DNA from: Streptomyces sp. NBC_00576
GTDB lineage: Bacteria; Actinomycetota; Actinomycetes; Streptomycetales; Streptomycetaceae
Reading direction: 5' to 3'
Length of the DNA stretch: 64,000 bases
Assembly (NCBI RefSeq): GCF_036345175.1
Contig: NZ_CP107780.1
Location: 2,852,001-2,916,000, forward strand
Shown here: positions 9,109 through 17,954 of the stretch, piece by piece
How the letters are laid out: each line of letters opens with the position of its first letter
Numbering within the stretch: the stretch's first letter is position 1
Translations under genes and position numbers: made by a program
The notes under the pieces: generated by a model
The model's input: the letters and a program-made list of their open reading frames with translations, nothing else
Databases searched by the model: none
Told to the model about the DNA's origin: nothing

Positions 9109-9154
9109 TCCCTGATCCCTGATCCCTGATCCCTGATCCCTGATCCCTGATCCC
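9106..9154 (+). repeat. Seven perfect tandem copies of TGATCCC
   Basis: Seven exact 7-bp units run from 9106 to 9154, followed by decayed copies to about 9190. The first unit supplies the LacI stop codon. Because the unit is not a multiple of three, TGA appears in all three frames. The 307-bp gap to the GH31 gene holds otherwise only a C-rich stretch. Confidence 0.95.
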
Positions 9155-9415
9155 TGTGCTCTGAACCCTGTGCCCTGATCCACTGCACTCCCTGTTCACC
9201 GCGCTTCGAACCTCGCCCCTCGCCCCTCGCCCGCATCAACGGCCTCCTCCGGAACCGACCACCACAACCGAACACCACACCACCCAACGGCCGGACACCT
9301 CACAGCCGTTGGGGCGCCCCTGCCTGTCCCGGAGCGGTTCGCCAGAGCCGCGCCGGGTCCCCCACAGCCACTCCCTCCCCACTCCCTCCCCACTCCTTCC
9401 TTCAGGAGCCGCCAC

Positions 9416-11467
9416 GTGAACCAGCCCGCCGAAACCCGGCCCCCGTCAGGCACGGTCAGCCTCGCGCAGTCCTCCCCCACCGTCGGCACGTTCCGTGAGC
9501 GGGACGGCGCACTGGAGTGGAGCGGCCGTCAGGAGACCGTACGGATAGAGCCCTGGGGCCCGGACGCGGTCCGGGTCCGGACACGGCTCGGCGGGCCCGT
9601 CCTGGAGGGGCTTCCGGGTGCCCTGCTGGACGAGCCGGAGGCGACGCCGTACACCGTCAAGATCGAGGACGGGCAGGGGCAGTTGACCGTCGGCGCGCTG
9701 ACCGTCGAGGTGAGCGCCGAGGGGCTGATCCGCTTTCTGCGCACCGATGACGCGGCCGAGCTGCTCGCCGAGGAGCGGGCGCACTTCTGGTGGCCGGGCT
9801 CGCGCCTCTACACGGCGGTCGGCAACGGTTACCACCGGCTGGAGCAGCGGTTCGCCGCCTACGAGGACGAGAAGCTGTACGGGCTCGGCCAGCATCAGCA
9901 CGGTCTGTTCGACCAGAAGGGTGTCGTGCTGGACCTGGTGCAGCGCAACGCCGAGGTGTCCGTGCCGGTGCTCACCTCCAGCCGCGGCTACACCCTGCTG
10001 TGGAACAGTCCGGCGATCGGGCGGGTGGAGCTCGCGGGCAACGGGACGCGCTGGGTGGCGGATTCGGCCCGGCAGATCGACTACTGGATCACCGCCGGAC
10101 AGCCGGCCGACGCCCAGCGGCGCTACAGCGCGGTGACGGGACGTACGCCGATGCTGCCGGAGTGGGCGGCGGGCTTCTGGCAGTGCAAGCTGCGTTACCG
10201 CACGCAGGACGAACTCCTCGACGTGGCACGGGAGTACAAGCGGCGCGGGCTGCCGTTGCGCGCCATCGTGTGCGACTTCTTCCACTGGACGCATCTGGGC
10301 GAATGGAAGTTCGACCCGGCCGAGTGGCCCGACCCGGCTGCCATGGTGCGCGAGTTGGAGGAGATGGGCGTCAAACTCGTCGTCTCTGTCTGGCCTTCGG
10401 TGTCGCCGCTCTCCGAGAACCACCAACTCATGGAGCAGCGAGGCTACTTCATCGGCACGCAGTACGGCCCGATGGCGCACGCCGACTGGCCGGACAAGGG
10501 CGTCGCGTCCACCGTCCAGGTCGCCTTCTACGACGCGACGAACCCGGAGGCCCGCGAGTTCGTGTGGTCGAAGGTCCGCGACAACTACCTTGCCCCGTAC
10601 GGCATCACGGCCTTCTGGCTGGACGCCTGCGAGCCGGAGCTGAAGCCGGGCTTCCCGGAGAACCTGCGGTACTGGGCAGGCCCCGGCCTTGAGGTCGGCA
10701 ACCTGTACCCGGTCGAGAACGCCCGCACCTTCTACGAGGGCCTGATCGCGTCCGGCGAGGACGAGGTGATCAGCCTCAACCGTTCGGCGTGGGCGGGCAG
10801 TCAGCGCTACGGCGCCGCCCTGTGGTCCGGTGACATCGGCGTCGACTTCCCGACCCTGCGCCGCCAGATCGCGGCCGGTCTCAACACCGCCCTCTCCGGC
10901 ATCCCCTGGTGGAACACCGACATCGGCGGCTTCCACGGCGGCGATCCGGACGACCCGGCGTACCAGGAGGTGATGGTCCGCTGGTTCCAGTTCGGCACAC
11001 TGTCCCCGCTGATGCGCCTGCACGGCTTCCGCGACCCGGGCATGCCGCTGGGCCCCGACATGACCGGCGGCCCCAACGAGGTGTGGTCGTACGGTGAGAA
11101 GGCCGGCGCGATCCTGGAGCGGTACGTCCATCTGCGGGAGCGCCTGAAGCCGTACGTGCTGCGGGTCATGCGCGAGGCGCACGAGGAGGGGCTGCCGGTG
11201 ATGCGCCCGCTGCTCCTGGAGTTCCCGGACGACCCGGCGACGTGGTCGGTCGACGACGCCTATCTCTTCGGCCCCGACCTGCTGGTCGCCCCGGTCCTGA
11301 CGGCGGGCGCGACGAGCCGTACGGCGTACCTTCCGGCGGGGGCGACGTGGACGGACGCGTGGACGGGTGAGGCGTACGAGGGCGGGGCGGCCGTGACGGT
11401 CGACGCGCCGCTGGACCGTATCCCGCTGTTCCTGCGGGACGGGGCGAGTCTCCCGATCGCCGAGTAG
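9416..11467 (+). CDS. GH31 glycoside hydrolase, alpha-xylosidase-like
   Basis: A 683-residue family GH31 retaining alpha-glycosidase. The nucleophile is Asp403 in FWLDACEPE and the acid/base Asp473 in ALWSGDI; WWNTDIGGF and MRLHGF are further family hallmarks. The FWLDACEP context and the small N-terminal beta-domain are of the YicI/alpha-xylosidase type, so release of alpha-1,6-xylose from xyloglucan oligosaccharides is likely; alpha-glucosidase is the alternative. No signal peptide, so cytoplasmic. The GTG start is preceded by AGGAG. It follows lacI by 307 bp on the same strand with no separate operator seen, so cotranscription is possible. Confidence 0.9.
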   Translation: MNQPAETRPPSGTVSLAQSSPTVGTFRERDGALEWSGRQETVRIEPWGPDAVRVRTRLGGPVLEGLPGALLDEPEATPYTVKIEDGQGQLTVGALTVEVSAEGLIRFLRTDDAAELLAEERAHFWWPGSRLYTAVGNGYHRLEQRFAAYEDEKLYGLGQHQHGLFDQKGVVLDLVQRNAEVSVPVLTSSRGYTLLWNSPAIGRVELAGNGTRWVADSARQIDYWITAGQPADAQRRYSAVTGRTPMLPEWAAGFWQCKLRYRTQDELLDVAREYKRRGLPLRAIVCDFFHWTHLGEWKFDPAEWPDPAAMVRELEEMGVKLVVSVWPSVSPLSENHQLMEQRGYFIGTQYGPMAHADWPDKGVASTVQVAFYDATNPEAREFVWSKVRDNYLAPYGITAFWLDACEPELKPGFPENLRYWAGPGLEVGNLYPVENARTFYEGLIASGEDEVISLNRSAWAGSQRYGAALWSGDIGVDFPTLRRQIAAGLNTALSGIPWWNTDIGGFHGGDPDDPAYQEVMVRWFQFGTLSPLMRLHGFRDPGMPLGPDMTGGPNEVWSYGEKAGAILERYVHLRERLKPYVLRVMREAHEEGLPVMRPLLLEFPDDPATWSVDDAYLFGPDLLVAPVLTAGATSRTAYLPAGATWTDAWTGEAYEGGAAVTVDAPLDRIPLFLRDGASLPIAE

Positions 11468-11528
11468 CGGCCGACGGCCGGCTCACCGGGGGGGGCGGTT
11501 CGGGGCGCTTCGGTTCGGGGGCGGGTCC

Positions 11529-11580
11529 GGGTGCGTCGTGGCTTGTCGCGCAGTTCCCCGCGCCCCTATGTGGGGGGCGG
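11529..11580 (+). repeat. Streptomyces-type intergenic module with terminator-like hairpin
   Basis: GGGTGCGTCGTGGCTTGTC leads into CGCGCAGTTCCCCGCGCCCC and a hairpin CGCCCC/GGGGCG (11561–11566 with 11574–11579). A close inverted copy lies at 20236–20280. It follows the GH31 stop by 60 bp and may terminate that transcript. Confidence 0.6.
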
Positions 11581-11691
11581 GGGCTCGCGGAACCGGCCGG
11601 GTGCAGGGGTGGTGACGGCGTCAACTTCCGGGTTTTGCACACTGGTTCGGTGAACGTGTCCTCCTCCCCCGGTGGAAAGGAACCCTGCCTC

Positions 11692-12879
11692 GTGTCTGCC
11701 GCTCCCCTCCCTCTGACGCTGGCCAACCTGTTACTGCGGCCCGCGTTGGGTTCCCGGCGCCACCCGGACCGCGTGTTCGACCGCATCGCCGACAAGGCGG
11801 GTCGGGCGGACGGGGACGAGTGGTTCGTCGACGGCTTTCGGCCGCTGCTCGCCGAGTGGGCGGCCGACGCGGAGCTGTCGCCGGTCGGCTGGCAGTCCGC
11901 GCAGGCGCATGTCCGCAGGCATCTCACCAACCGGGCCCGGATCCGGCGGCTGATCGCCGAGCATCCCGCCATCGCCCAAGAGCCCATCGACAAGCCGGTG
12001 TTCGTGGTGGGTCTCCCGCGCACCGCCACCACGCTCACCCACGGCGTGCTGTCCCTCTCCGACGATCACCGCTGCCCCCGGCTGTGGGAACTGCTCGCCC
12101 CCGGCCTCGCACCGTCACCCCGCGAGCGACAGAAAGCGGTCACGACCGCGCGCCGGACGCTCGACGGCACGTATCTGCTCAGCCCGCGCTTCCGCGAGAT
12201 CCACCCCATGACCGCCGAGGGCCCCGAGGAGTGCACCTTCCTCCTGCCGCACGCCCTGGTGCCGCTGTCCCAGGCCCGGCTGCCGGAGTACCACGCCCAG
12301 CAGTTCGGGCGGGACTTCGTCCCCGACTACCGCCACCTCAAGGAGTGCCTTCAGGTGCTCCAGTACGGCCGGCCGCGCCGCCGCTGGATCCTCAAGTCCC
12401 CCATGCACACCGGGAATCTCGACGCCCTGCGCACCGTGTTCCCCGATGCCACGCTCGTGTGGACCCACCGCGACCCGGCGACGGCCGTCGCCTCGTTCTG
12501 CAGCCTGGTCGAGTGCGGTATGGCCATCTCCCGGCGCACGGTCGACCTGCACGCCCTCGGCGCCACCTGGCTCGACCTGCTCAGCCGCTCCGTGCAGCGC
12601 GGACTCGCGGCCCGGGCCGGCATCCCCCGCGAGGCGGTGGTGGACGTGCCGTACTCCTGGCTCGGCTCCGACCCCGCCGCGGGCGCCCCGAAGCTCTACG
12701 CCGCCGTCGGAGCCCGCTGGACCGACGCCGATGCCGCCCAGCTCCCCGACGCCGCCACCCGCCACAAGGGCAGTCGCCCCCACCGCTACGACCTGGCCCG
12801 GTACGGGCTCACCCCCGACGATGTAGACGCGGCCTTCGCCGACTACAACGCGCTTCGGGCCGAGGTCGACCGCGCCTGA
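11692..12879 (+). CDS. Sulfotransferase-family protein with a TTA codon
   Basis: A 395-residue protein of the PAPS-dependent sulfotransferase superfamily. The 5'-phosphosulfate-binding motif appears as VFVVGLPRTATTLTHGVLS, and the 3'-phosphate-binding region as WILKSPMHTGNLDAL…WTHRDPATAVASFCS. The acceptor is unknown. GTG at 11692 is chosen because GGAAAGGAA precedes it at good spacing. Codon 14 (11731–11733) is TTA, the codon read by the bldA tRNA in Streptomyces, so expression may be tied to development. It sits inside the glycan locus but points toward GH12 and has no obvious role in xyloglucan use. Confidence 0.85.
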   Translation: MSAAPLPLTLANLLLRPALGSRRHPDRVFDRIADKAGRADGDEWFVDGFRPLLAEWAADAELSPVGWQSAQAHVRRHLTNRARIRRLIAEHPAIAQEPIDKPVFVVGLPRTATTLTHGVLSLSDDHRCPRLWELLAPGLAPSPRERQKAVTTARRTLDGTYLLSPRFREIHPMTAEGPEECTFLLPHALVPLSQARLPEYHAQQFGRDFVPDYRHLKECLQVLQYGRPRRRWILKSPMHTGNLDALRTVFPDATLVWTHRDPATAVASFCSLVECGMAISRRTVDLHALGATWLDLLSRSVQRGLAARAGIPREAVVDVPYSWLGSDPAAGAPKLYAAVGARWTDADAAQLPDAATRHKGSRPHRYDLARYGLTPDDVDAAFADYNALRAEVDRA

Positions 12880-12920
12880 ACGGCACGGCCGGCCCCGGCC
12901 CGACTACCTGGTCGCCTGCG

Positions 12921-13640
12921 TCAGCTGCTGCTGACCGTCAGGTTGTTGGTGGTGAAGTTCAGTCCACCGGAGGACGAGGTGATCTCGAACCCGAACTGCA
13001 CGTCACCGATCGTCTCGTTGCCGAACCAGCCCTTGGTGTCCTTGATCCACTTGAGGATCGGCAGGACGTTGACCGTGCCGGACGTCGAGTTCGAGGTGCG
13101 GATGAACGAGAAGACCTCGTTCGCGCCGTTGGTGCCCTTGTAGACGGTCCAGCTGTGGCCGCCCAGCGTTACGTTGCCCTGCGAGGTGCCGAGCGGGCCG
13201 ACTGCTCCGGTCTTGTTGACCCAGAGCATGATCTCGTAGTCGTGGTCGGTGTCCCAGATGTCGTACGACGTGTTGTACGCGCCGGACGACGGGACCGTGA
13301 CGTTGTAGCTGCTGGAGAGCGAACCGAGCGAGGTGATCGTCTTGTTGATCACCTTCTTGGAGTCGGGGTAGGACTTGATGCCGCCGGTGTTGGGGTGGTT
13401 GGCGTTGACGCCCCAGTTGGTACCGGAGTTGGCCCAGATGCACTGGCTGCCGGCGCCGGAGCCCCAGATGTTGTTGTAGAGGGTGTAGCCGTTCAGTGAG
13501 GTGTTGCCCCACTGGTCGCAGGTGCTCCAGACGGCGGCCGAGGCGGGGGCTGAGGCGAGACCGACGGTGGCGCCGAGCGCGAGAGCGGGGGCCAGTAGGG
13601 CCTTGGTGATGCGGCTCAGGGTGCGGGTATGTGATGCCAT
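12921..13640 (-). CDS. Secreted GH12 endo-glucanase/xyloglucanase
   Basis: A 239-residue protein with a signal peptide cleaved near PASAAVWS, then a single GH12 beta-jelly-roll domain. The nucleophile is Glu136 in DYEIMLWVN and the acid/base Glu219 in QFGFEITSS. GH12 enzymes are retaining endo-beta-1,4-glucanases, several of them xyloglucan-specific; the neighbours favour that activity. No cellulose-binding module is attached. It is 91 bp downstream of GH95 on the same strand and could be the last gene of the operon. It converges on the sulfotransferase gene. Confidence 0.92.
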   Translation of the reverse strand: MASHTRTLSRITKALLAPALALGATVGLASAPASAAVWSTCDQWGNTSLNGYTLYNNIWGSGAGSQCIWANSGTNWGVNANHPNTGGIKSYPDSKKVINKTITSLGSLSSSYNVTVPSSGAYNTSYDIWDTDHDYEIMLWVNKTGAVGPLGTSQGNVTLGGHSWTVYKGTNGANEVFSFIRTSNSTSGTVNVLPILKWIKDTKGWFGNETIGDVQFGFEITSSSGGLNFTTNNLTVSSS

Positions 13641-13731
13641 GGTGTCCCTTCCATGGGTGGGGGGAAATGCGGGGGGAAATTGCGGGTGGGGGGTTGGGTG
13701 CTGTTTCCTGTTGCGCTGTTCCTTGGTGCGG

Positions 13732-15993
13732 TTACCGCGGCCCCAGGTCGAGGACGCGGTCTTCTCCGGCGACGAGATCGAGCGTTCGTGCGCCGGAGGA
13801 AGTCCTTAGGTCGATCCGGTGGGTTCGGGTGGGGCGTACGACGGCCCGGCCACGCCCCGGCCCCCAGTCGAGGTCGACCTCGGCGCCGAACCGTGTCCGT
13901 ACGCCCCGGAGTCGGCCCGTGGGGCAGGCCGCCGGGAGCGCGGGCAGGAGGACCAGCCGGTCGGGGGTCGACTGGATGAGCGCCTCGATCAGTACCGCCG
14001 GCAGGGCGTGGGCGGCGTCCGCGTTGTAGACATCCCGCCCCGGATAGTGCGCGCTCATCAGCGAGGCGTGGAAGAAGTCGCCGTCGAGCACCTGACCGAG
14101 GGCGTGGGTGACCCGTTCGCCGTCACGGAGGCGGGCCGCGATCAGCGCGTGGTGCAGGTGTCCGTGGGCCGAGTCGTTCTCGGCGCCCCGGAGCTGGAGG
14201 GCGCGGTACGCGGCGGCGGCCAGGTCTGGGGTGTCGTACGGGTTGATCTCGTCGAGGGGCCAGACACCGTAGAGATGGCTGAGGTGACGGTGGTCGTAGG
14301 TGTCGTCGAGGCCGGGCCACGCCCATTCGGCGAGCGCGCCGTCGGCGTTGACACGGTGCGGTGGCAGCCGGTCGGCCAACGCCCGCCAGCGATCTGCCCG
14401 TTCGGGGTCGTCGGGGTGATGGTCGGCAGCGGTGAGCAGGGCGTGCCGGGCCGCCGAGAGGTCCATGGCGGCGTTGACGGTGCCCCAGCTCGCGTTGGCC
14501 GGGCGGTTCTCGGGCGAGTAGGAGGGGACGACGACGAGCTGTCCGTCGGCGTCGGCGCGGGGATCGGTCCGGGTGAGGAAGTCCTCGTAGAACAGCGCGA
14601 CTTCGGCGAGCAGGGCGGCCGTGCGCGGATCACGGACGCCCTCGGTGTCGTCGTGGTCGACGAGCGGCTTGAGCAGCCAGTCTGCGCCGGCCGTCCACAG
14701 CTGGAGCGGGTACTCACGGTCGAAGTGGTACGTCAGCCCGGACTCGCCGTCGGTGTGCGCGGGCGCGGCCACGCCCCGGGCGCCGAAGATCGCGCGGGCG
14801 TTCTCCCGCCAGTCGCCGATCTGCCGATGGATCAGGGAGGCGTGGGCCTCGGTGACTTCGGGGAGCGCGCCGGCCACTGCCGACGCGGTCTGCAGGTTGA
14901 GGTTGGCGTCGTTGGTGAACGCTCCCGACCAGGCGGTGTTCCAGTCGCCGGTCCACAGGCCGACCAGACGGGGCGGGAGCATTCCGCTGGCGGAGAGCAG
15001 GTGGTAGCGGCCGGCGGCGAAGAGGCGTTCCAGGAGGGCGGGGCTCTTGGCGCGGGTGAGCAACTCCGCGCCGGGCAAGGCGCGTTCAGCCTCGTCGGCG
15101 GCGAGGTCGAGGGTGACGCGGTGGTAGGCGGTGCCGTGCAGGGGGGTGTGGCGGGCGAGGAGGCGGTCGTAGGCCTGCTCGCCCGACCACTGCTCACCGT
15201 CCGCGTCCGGCAGCAGTTCACGCAGGGCCCGGGCGTCCTCCACCGTGTCCAGTTCGCCGAGGTGCCGGACGACCCGGGTCAGCAGCAGCACGGACTCCGC
15301 GCCCTCTACCCGCACGCCGGGCGGAGTCAGGGTCGTACCGCCGCCCGTGGACACGACGAGGGTCACGCCGGTGTACGCGCGGTCGCTGTCCGGGTACCGG
15401 GCGCGGAGGGTGAGCAGAGCGCCCTCGGGGGTGCGCACCACGCTCTGGCCGACACCCAACTCCGCGGGGGCGCCCGGGAGTCGGTGGTCGAGGTCGATGT
15501 CGAGGGTGAGGCCAGGGCCGCCGGTGTCACTGGTGACGTACTGGACGATGACGTCGTCCGCGCGGGACACGAAGACCCGGCTGCGCCACCCGGCACACTC
15601 GGCCTCGGTGACCCCACTGGCGAAGTCGACGGACCGCCGGTAGTCGCGCGCCTCCCCCGTCGGTGCTCCTCCGCGCAGCCGCACCTGGAACGCGGGGTGG
15701 AAGGGCTGCACCCATTGCAGCTCCCGCCCGTCGGTGAAGCTCTCGGCGGCCGTGGTATCCCCGGCCAGCAACCGGTCCTGGAGGGCGGCCAGTTGGTCCG
15801 CCAGCTGGGGCGGGCGGGCATGCTCGCTGCCGTTCGGGCGGACGAGGGTGTGGTGCGTGACGACGACACGGTCGGCGTCCGGGTCGCCGAACACGAGGGC
15901 GCCATGGCGGCCGTTGCCGCTCAGGTAGCCGTCCTCCCAGCGGGCCGCGGGGCGTGTTTCCCAGGTTCCGTGGACGGGTCCGCCGGCTGTCAC
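13732..15993 (-). CDS. GH95 alpha-L-fucosidase / alpha-L-galactosidase
   Basis: A 753-residue inverting glycosidase of family GH95. Visible hallmarks: the N-terminal RWEDGYLSGNGRHGALVFG; NDANLNLQTA, which supplies the paired Asn residues assisting the base; VPSYSPENRP with the general-acid Glu; and YNADAAHALPAV, aligned with the family's QID-type catalytic Asp. GH95 removes terminal alpha-1,2-L-fucose or L-galactose, both decorations of xyloglucan side chains. No signal peptide, so it acts on imported oligosaccharides. Its ATG overlaps the GH42 stop by 4 bp. Confidence 0.9.
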   Translation of the reverse strand: MTAGGPVHGTWETRPAARWEDGYLSGNGRHGALVFGDPDADRVVVTHHTLVRPNGSEHARPPQLADQLAALQDRLLAGDTTAAESFTDGRELQWVQPFHPAFQVRLRGGAPTGEARDYRRSVDFASGVTEAECAGWRSRVFVSRADDVIVQYVTSDTGGPGLTLDIDLDHRLPGAPAELGVGQSVVRTPEGALLTLRARYPDSDRAYTGVTLVVSTGGGTTLTPPGVRVEGAESVLLLTRVVRHLGELDTVEDARALRELLPDADGEQWSGEQAYDRLLARHTPLHGTAYHRVTLDLAADEAERALPGAELLTRAKSPALLERLFAAGRYHLLSASGMLPPRLVGLWTGDWNTAWSGAFTNDANLNLQTASAVAGALPEVTEAHASLIHRQIGDWRENARAIFGARGVAAPAHTDGESGLTYHFDREYPLQLWTAGADWLLKPLVDHDDTEGVRDPRTAALLAEVALFYEDFLTRTDPRADADGQLVVVPSYSPENRPANASWGTVNAAMDLSAARHALLTAADHHPDDPERADRWRALADRLPPHRVNADGALAEWAWPGLDDTYDHRHLSHLYGVWPLDEINPYDTPDLAAAAYRALQLRGAENDSAHGHLHHALIAARLRDGERVTHALGQVLDGDFFHASLMSAHYPGRDVYNADAAHALPAVLIEALIQSTPDRLVLLPALPAACPTGRLRGVRTRFGAEVDLDWGPGRGRAVVRPTRTHRIDLRTSSGARTLDLVAGEDRVLDLGPR

Positions 15994-17954
15994 GGCTTCA
16001 GCACCGCCACTCCGTACCGGCCCAGCGAGACCTCGTCCAGGACGATGCCGCCGGTCAGCAAGTCCCGGTGGACACCGGGCACTTGGACGGTCACCGGGTC
16101 GGACCCGTGGTTGAGCACGAAGAGCAGCTCACCGCGCCGGACCGCCTCGACCCCGGCGGGCAGCCCGTCCAGTACCGGTCGGACGCCGGCGTCGGCGCCG
16201 ATCCGGGCGAGGAGATCCCGCAGCGCGTCGGGCTCGGGGAGCGTGGAGAGGTACCAGGCGCGCCCCTTGCGCAGTACCGCGGGCAGCCCGTCGAGTTCGC
16301 CGCCCTTGTACGGGGTGACCTCGTCGGCGTCGTCGGCCTCCAGTTCCTCGGACCACAGGTGCCCTTGGAAGCCGTCCACTTCGACGGTCGTACCCGCGTC
16401 CAGCGGCCACCACTCGTGCAGGGTGCGCAGCCCGAAGAGCTCGCGCAGCCGGGCGTCCATGCCGCCGGGCCTGACCCGGTCGTCCTCGTCGGCGACTCCG
16501 GTCAGGAAACCGCAGACGAGGGTGCCGCCGCCGCGTACATAGGCGAGGAGGTTGTCGATCGCCGTGTCCGTGAGCAGGTACAACTGCGGTACCACGACGA
16601 GCCGGTAGGCCGACAGGTCGTGCTCGGGATGGGCGAAGTCCGTGGCGAGGTGCGCCTCCCACAGGGCCCGGTGCCAGGCCCGTACGACCTGTGGGTAGTC
16701 CGCCTCGGAGGAGAGCCGCCCCTCCTGGGCGCCGCCCCACCAGGCGTGCCAGTCATGGAGAACGGCGATGTCGCCGGGAGTATGACTGCCCGTCACCTCA
16801 CCGCTGATGGCGGCGAGTTCGACGCCGAGCTGCTTTACCTCCTGGAAGGTACGGCCGTGTTCACCCGCGTGGCTGACCATGCCGGAGTGGAACTTCTCGG
16901 CGCCCTGCCGGGACTGGCGCCACTGGAAGTAGCAGACGGCGTCGGCGCCGCGCGCCACTGCCTGGAGCGACCAGAGGCGGTTGAGGCCGCGCGGCTTGGG
17001 GTGGTTGACGCCCCGCCAGTTGACCGGACCGGCCGCCTGCTCCATCAGCATCCACGCGCCGCGCGCCTGCGAGCGGGTCATGTCCTGCACGAGCGCGCCC
17101 TGTTGGGCGCCCAACGGGTCACGCGGGTCGGGGTAGAGGTCGACGGAGACGACGTCCTCCTCCTGGGCCCAGCGCCAGGCGTCCTGTCCCACCCACATCG
17201 GCATGAAGTTGGTGGTGACCGGGAGGTGCGGGGTGTGGCGGCGGACGATGTCGCGTTCCGCGAGGTAGCACTCCAGGAGCGCGTCGGACGTGAAGCGTTT
17301 GAAGTCGAGTACCTGGGTGGGGTTCCTCATGTAGTGCGGGAGGCGGGGCGGCAGGATCTCGTACCAGTCGCTGTACCCCTGGCTCCAGAACGCCGTTCCC
17401 CAGGCGGTGTTGAGGCCGTCCAGCGTGCCGTACCGGTCCTGCAGCCAGCGGCGGAACGCGGCGGCCGACTCGTCGCCCCAGTCGTAGGTGCAGTACTCGT
17501 TGTTGATGTGCCACATGGTGAGGGCGGGATGGCCGCCGTAGCGGGCGGCCAGGTCCTCGGTGATGGCGGCGGCGTAGCGGCGGTAGACGGCGCTGGAGTG
17601 CGAGAAGTGCTGGCGCCCGCCCCACCATTCGATCCGGCCGTCCTCGGCGACGGGCAGCGTCTCCGGGTGCAGTCGGCCCATCCAGGGCGGCGGCGAGGAG
17701 GTGGGCGTGGCCAGGACGACGCCGATGCCGTTGTCGTGCATCAGGTCCATCAGCCGGTCCAGCCAGCCGAACTCCCTTGCTCCGGGCCTGGGTTCGAGCT
17801 TCGCCCAGGAGAAGACGCCGAGGGTGACGGAGTTGACGCCGGCCTCCTTCATCAGCCGGACGTCCTCGTGCCAGGTCTCCTCGGGCCACTGCTCGGGGTT
17901 GTAGTCGCCGCCGAAGAGGATCCGCCCCCGAGTGGCGTCACCGAGCCCCGGCAT
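15990..17954 (-). CDS. GH42 beta-galactosidase
   Basis: A 654-residue family GH42 enzyme: a TIM barrel opening with ILFGGDYNPEQWPE, acid/base Glu153 in HINNEY, nucleophile Glu305 in WMLMEQAAG, a trimerisation domain, and a small C-terminal beta-domain ending GRYGVAVLKP. It would remove beta-1,2-galactose from xylose side chains of xyloglucan oligosaccharides. No signal peptide. MPGLGDATRG at 17954 is the start; its ATG shares one base with the GH74 stop (TGATG). The open frame upstream is antisense-like extension with no homology. Confidence 0.92.
   Translation of the reverse strand: MPGLGDATRGRILFGGDYNPEQWPEETWHEDVRLMKEAGVNSVTLGVFSWAKLEPRPGAREFGWLDRLMDLMHDNGIGVVLATPTSSPPPWMGRLHPETLPVAEDGRIEWWGGRQHFSHSSAVYRRYAAAITEDLAARYGGHPALTMWHINNEYCTYDWGDESAAAFRRWLQDRYGTLDGLNTAWGTAFWSQGYSDWYEILPPRLPHYMRNPTQVLDFKRFTSDALLECYLAERDIVRRHTPHLPVTTNFMPMWVGQDAWRWAQEEDVVSVDLYPDPRDPLGAQQGALVQDMTRSQARGAWMLMEQAAGPVNWRGVNHPKPRGLNRLWSLQAVARGADAVCYFQWRQSRQGAEKFHSGMVSHAGEHGRTFQEVKQLGVELAAISGEVTGSHTPGDIAVLHDWHAWWGGAQEGRLSSEADYPQVVRAWHRALWEAHLATDFAHPEHDLSAYRLVVVPQLYLLTDTAIDNLLAYVRGGGTLVCGFLTGVADEDDRVRPGGMDARLRELFGLRTLHEWWPLDAGTTVEVDGFQGHLWSEELEADDADEVTPYKGGELDGLPAVLRKGRAWYLSTLPEPDALRDLLARIGADAGVRPVLDGLPAGVEAVRRGELLFVLNHGSDPVTVQVPGVHRDLLTGGIVLDEVSLGRYGVAVLKP

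Noticed and set aside
9106..9154. Tandem repeat considered as a CRISPR array
   Set aside because: Seven-base units without spacers cannot be a CRISPR array.
13819..16542. A 907-codon plus-strand frame
   Set aside because: It is antisense to GH95 and GH42, with the Val/Gly/Arg-rich look of mirror frames and no family motif.
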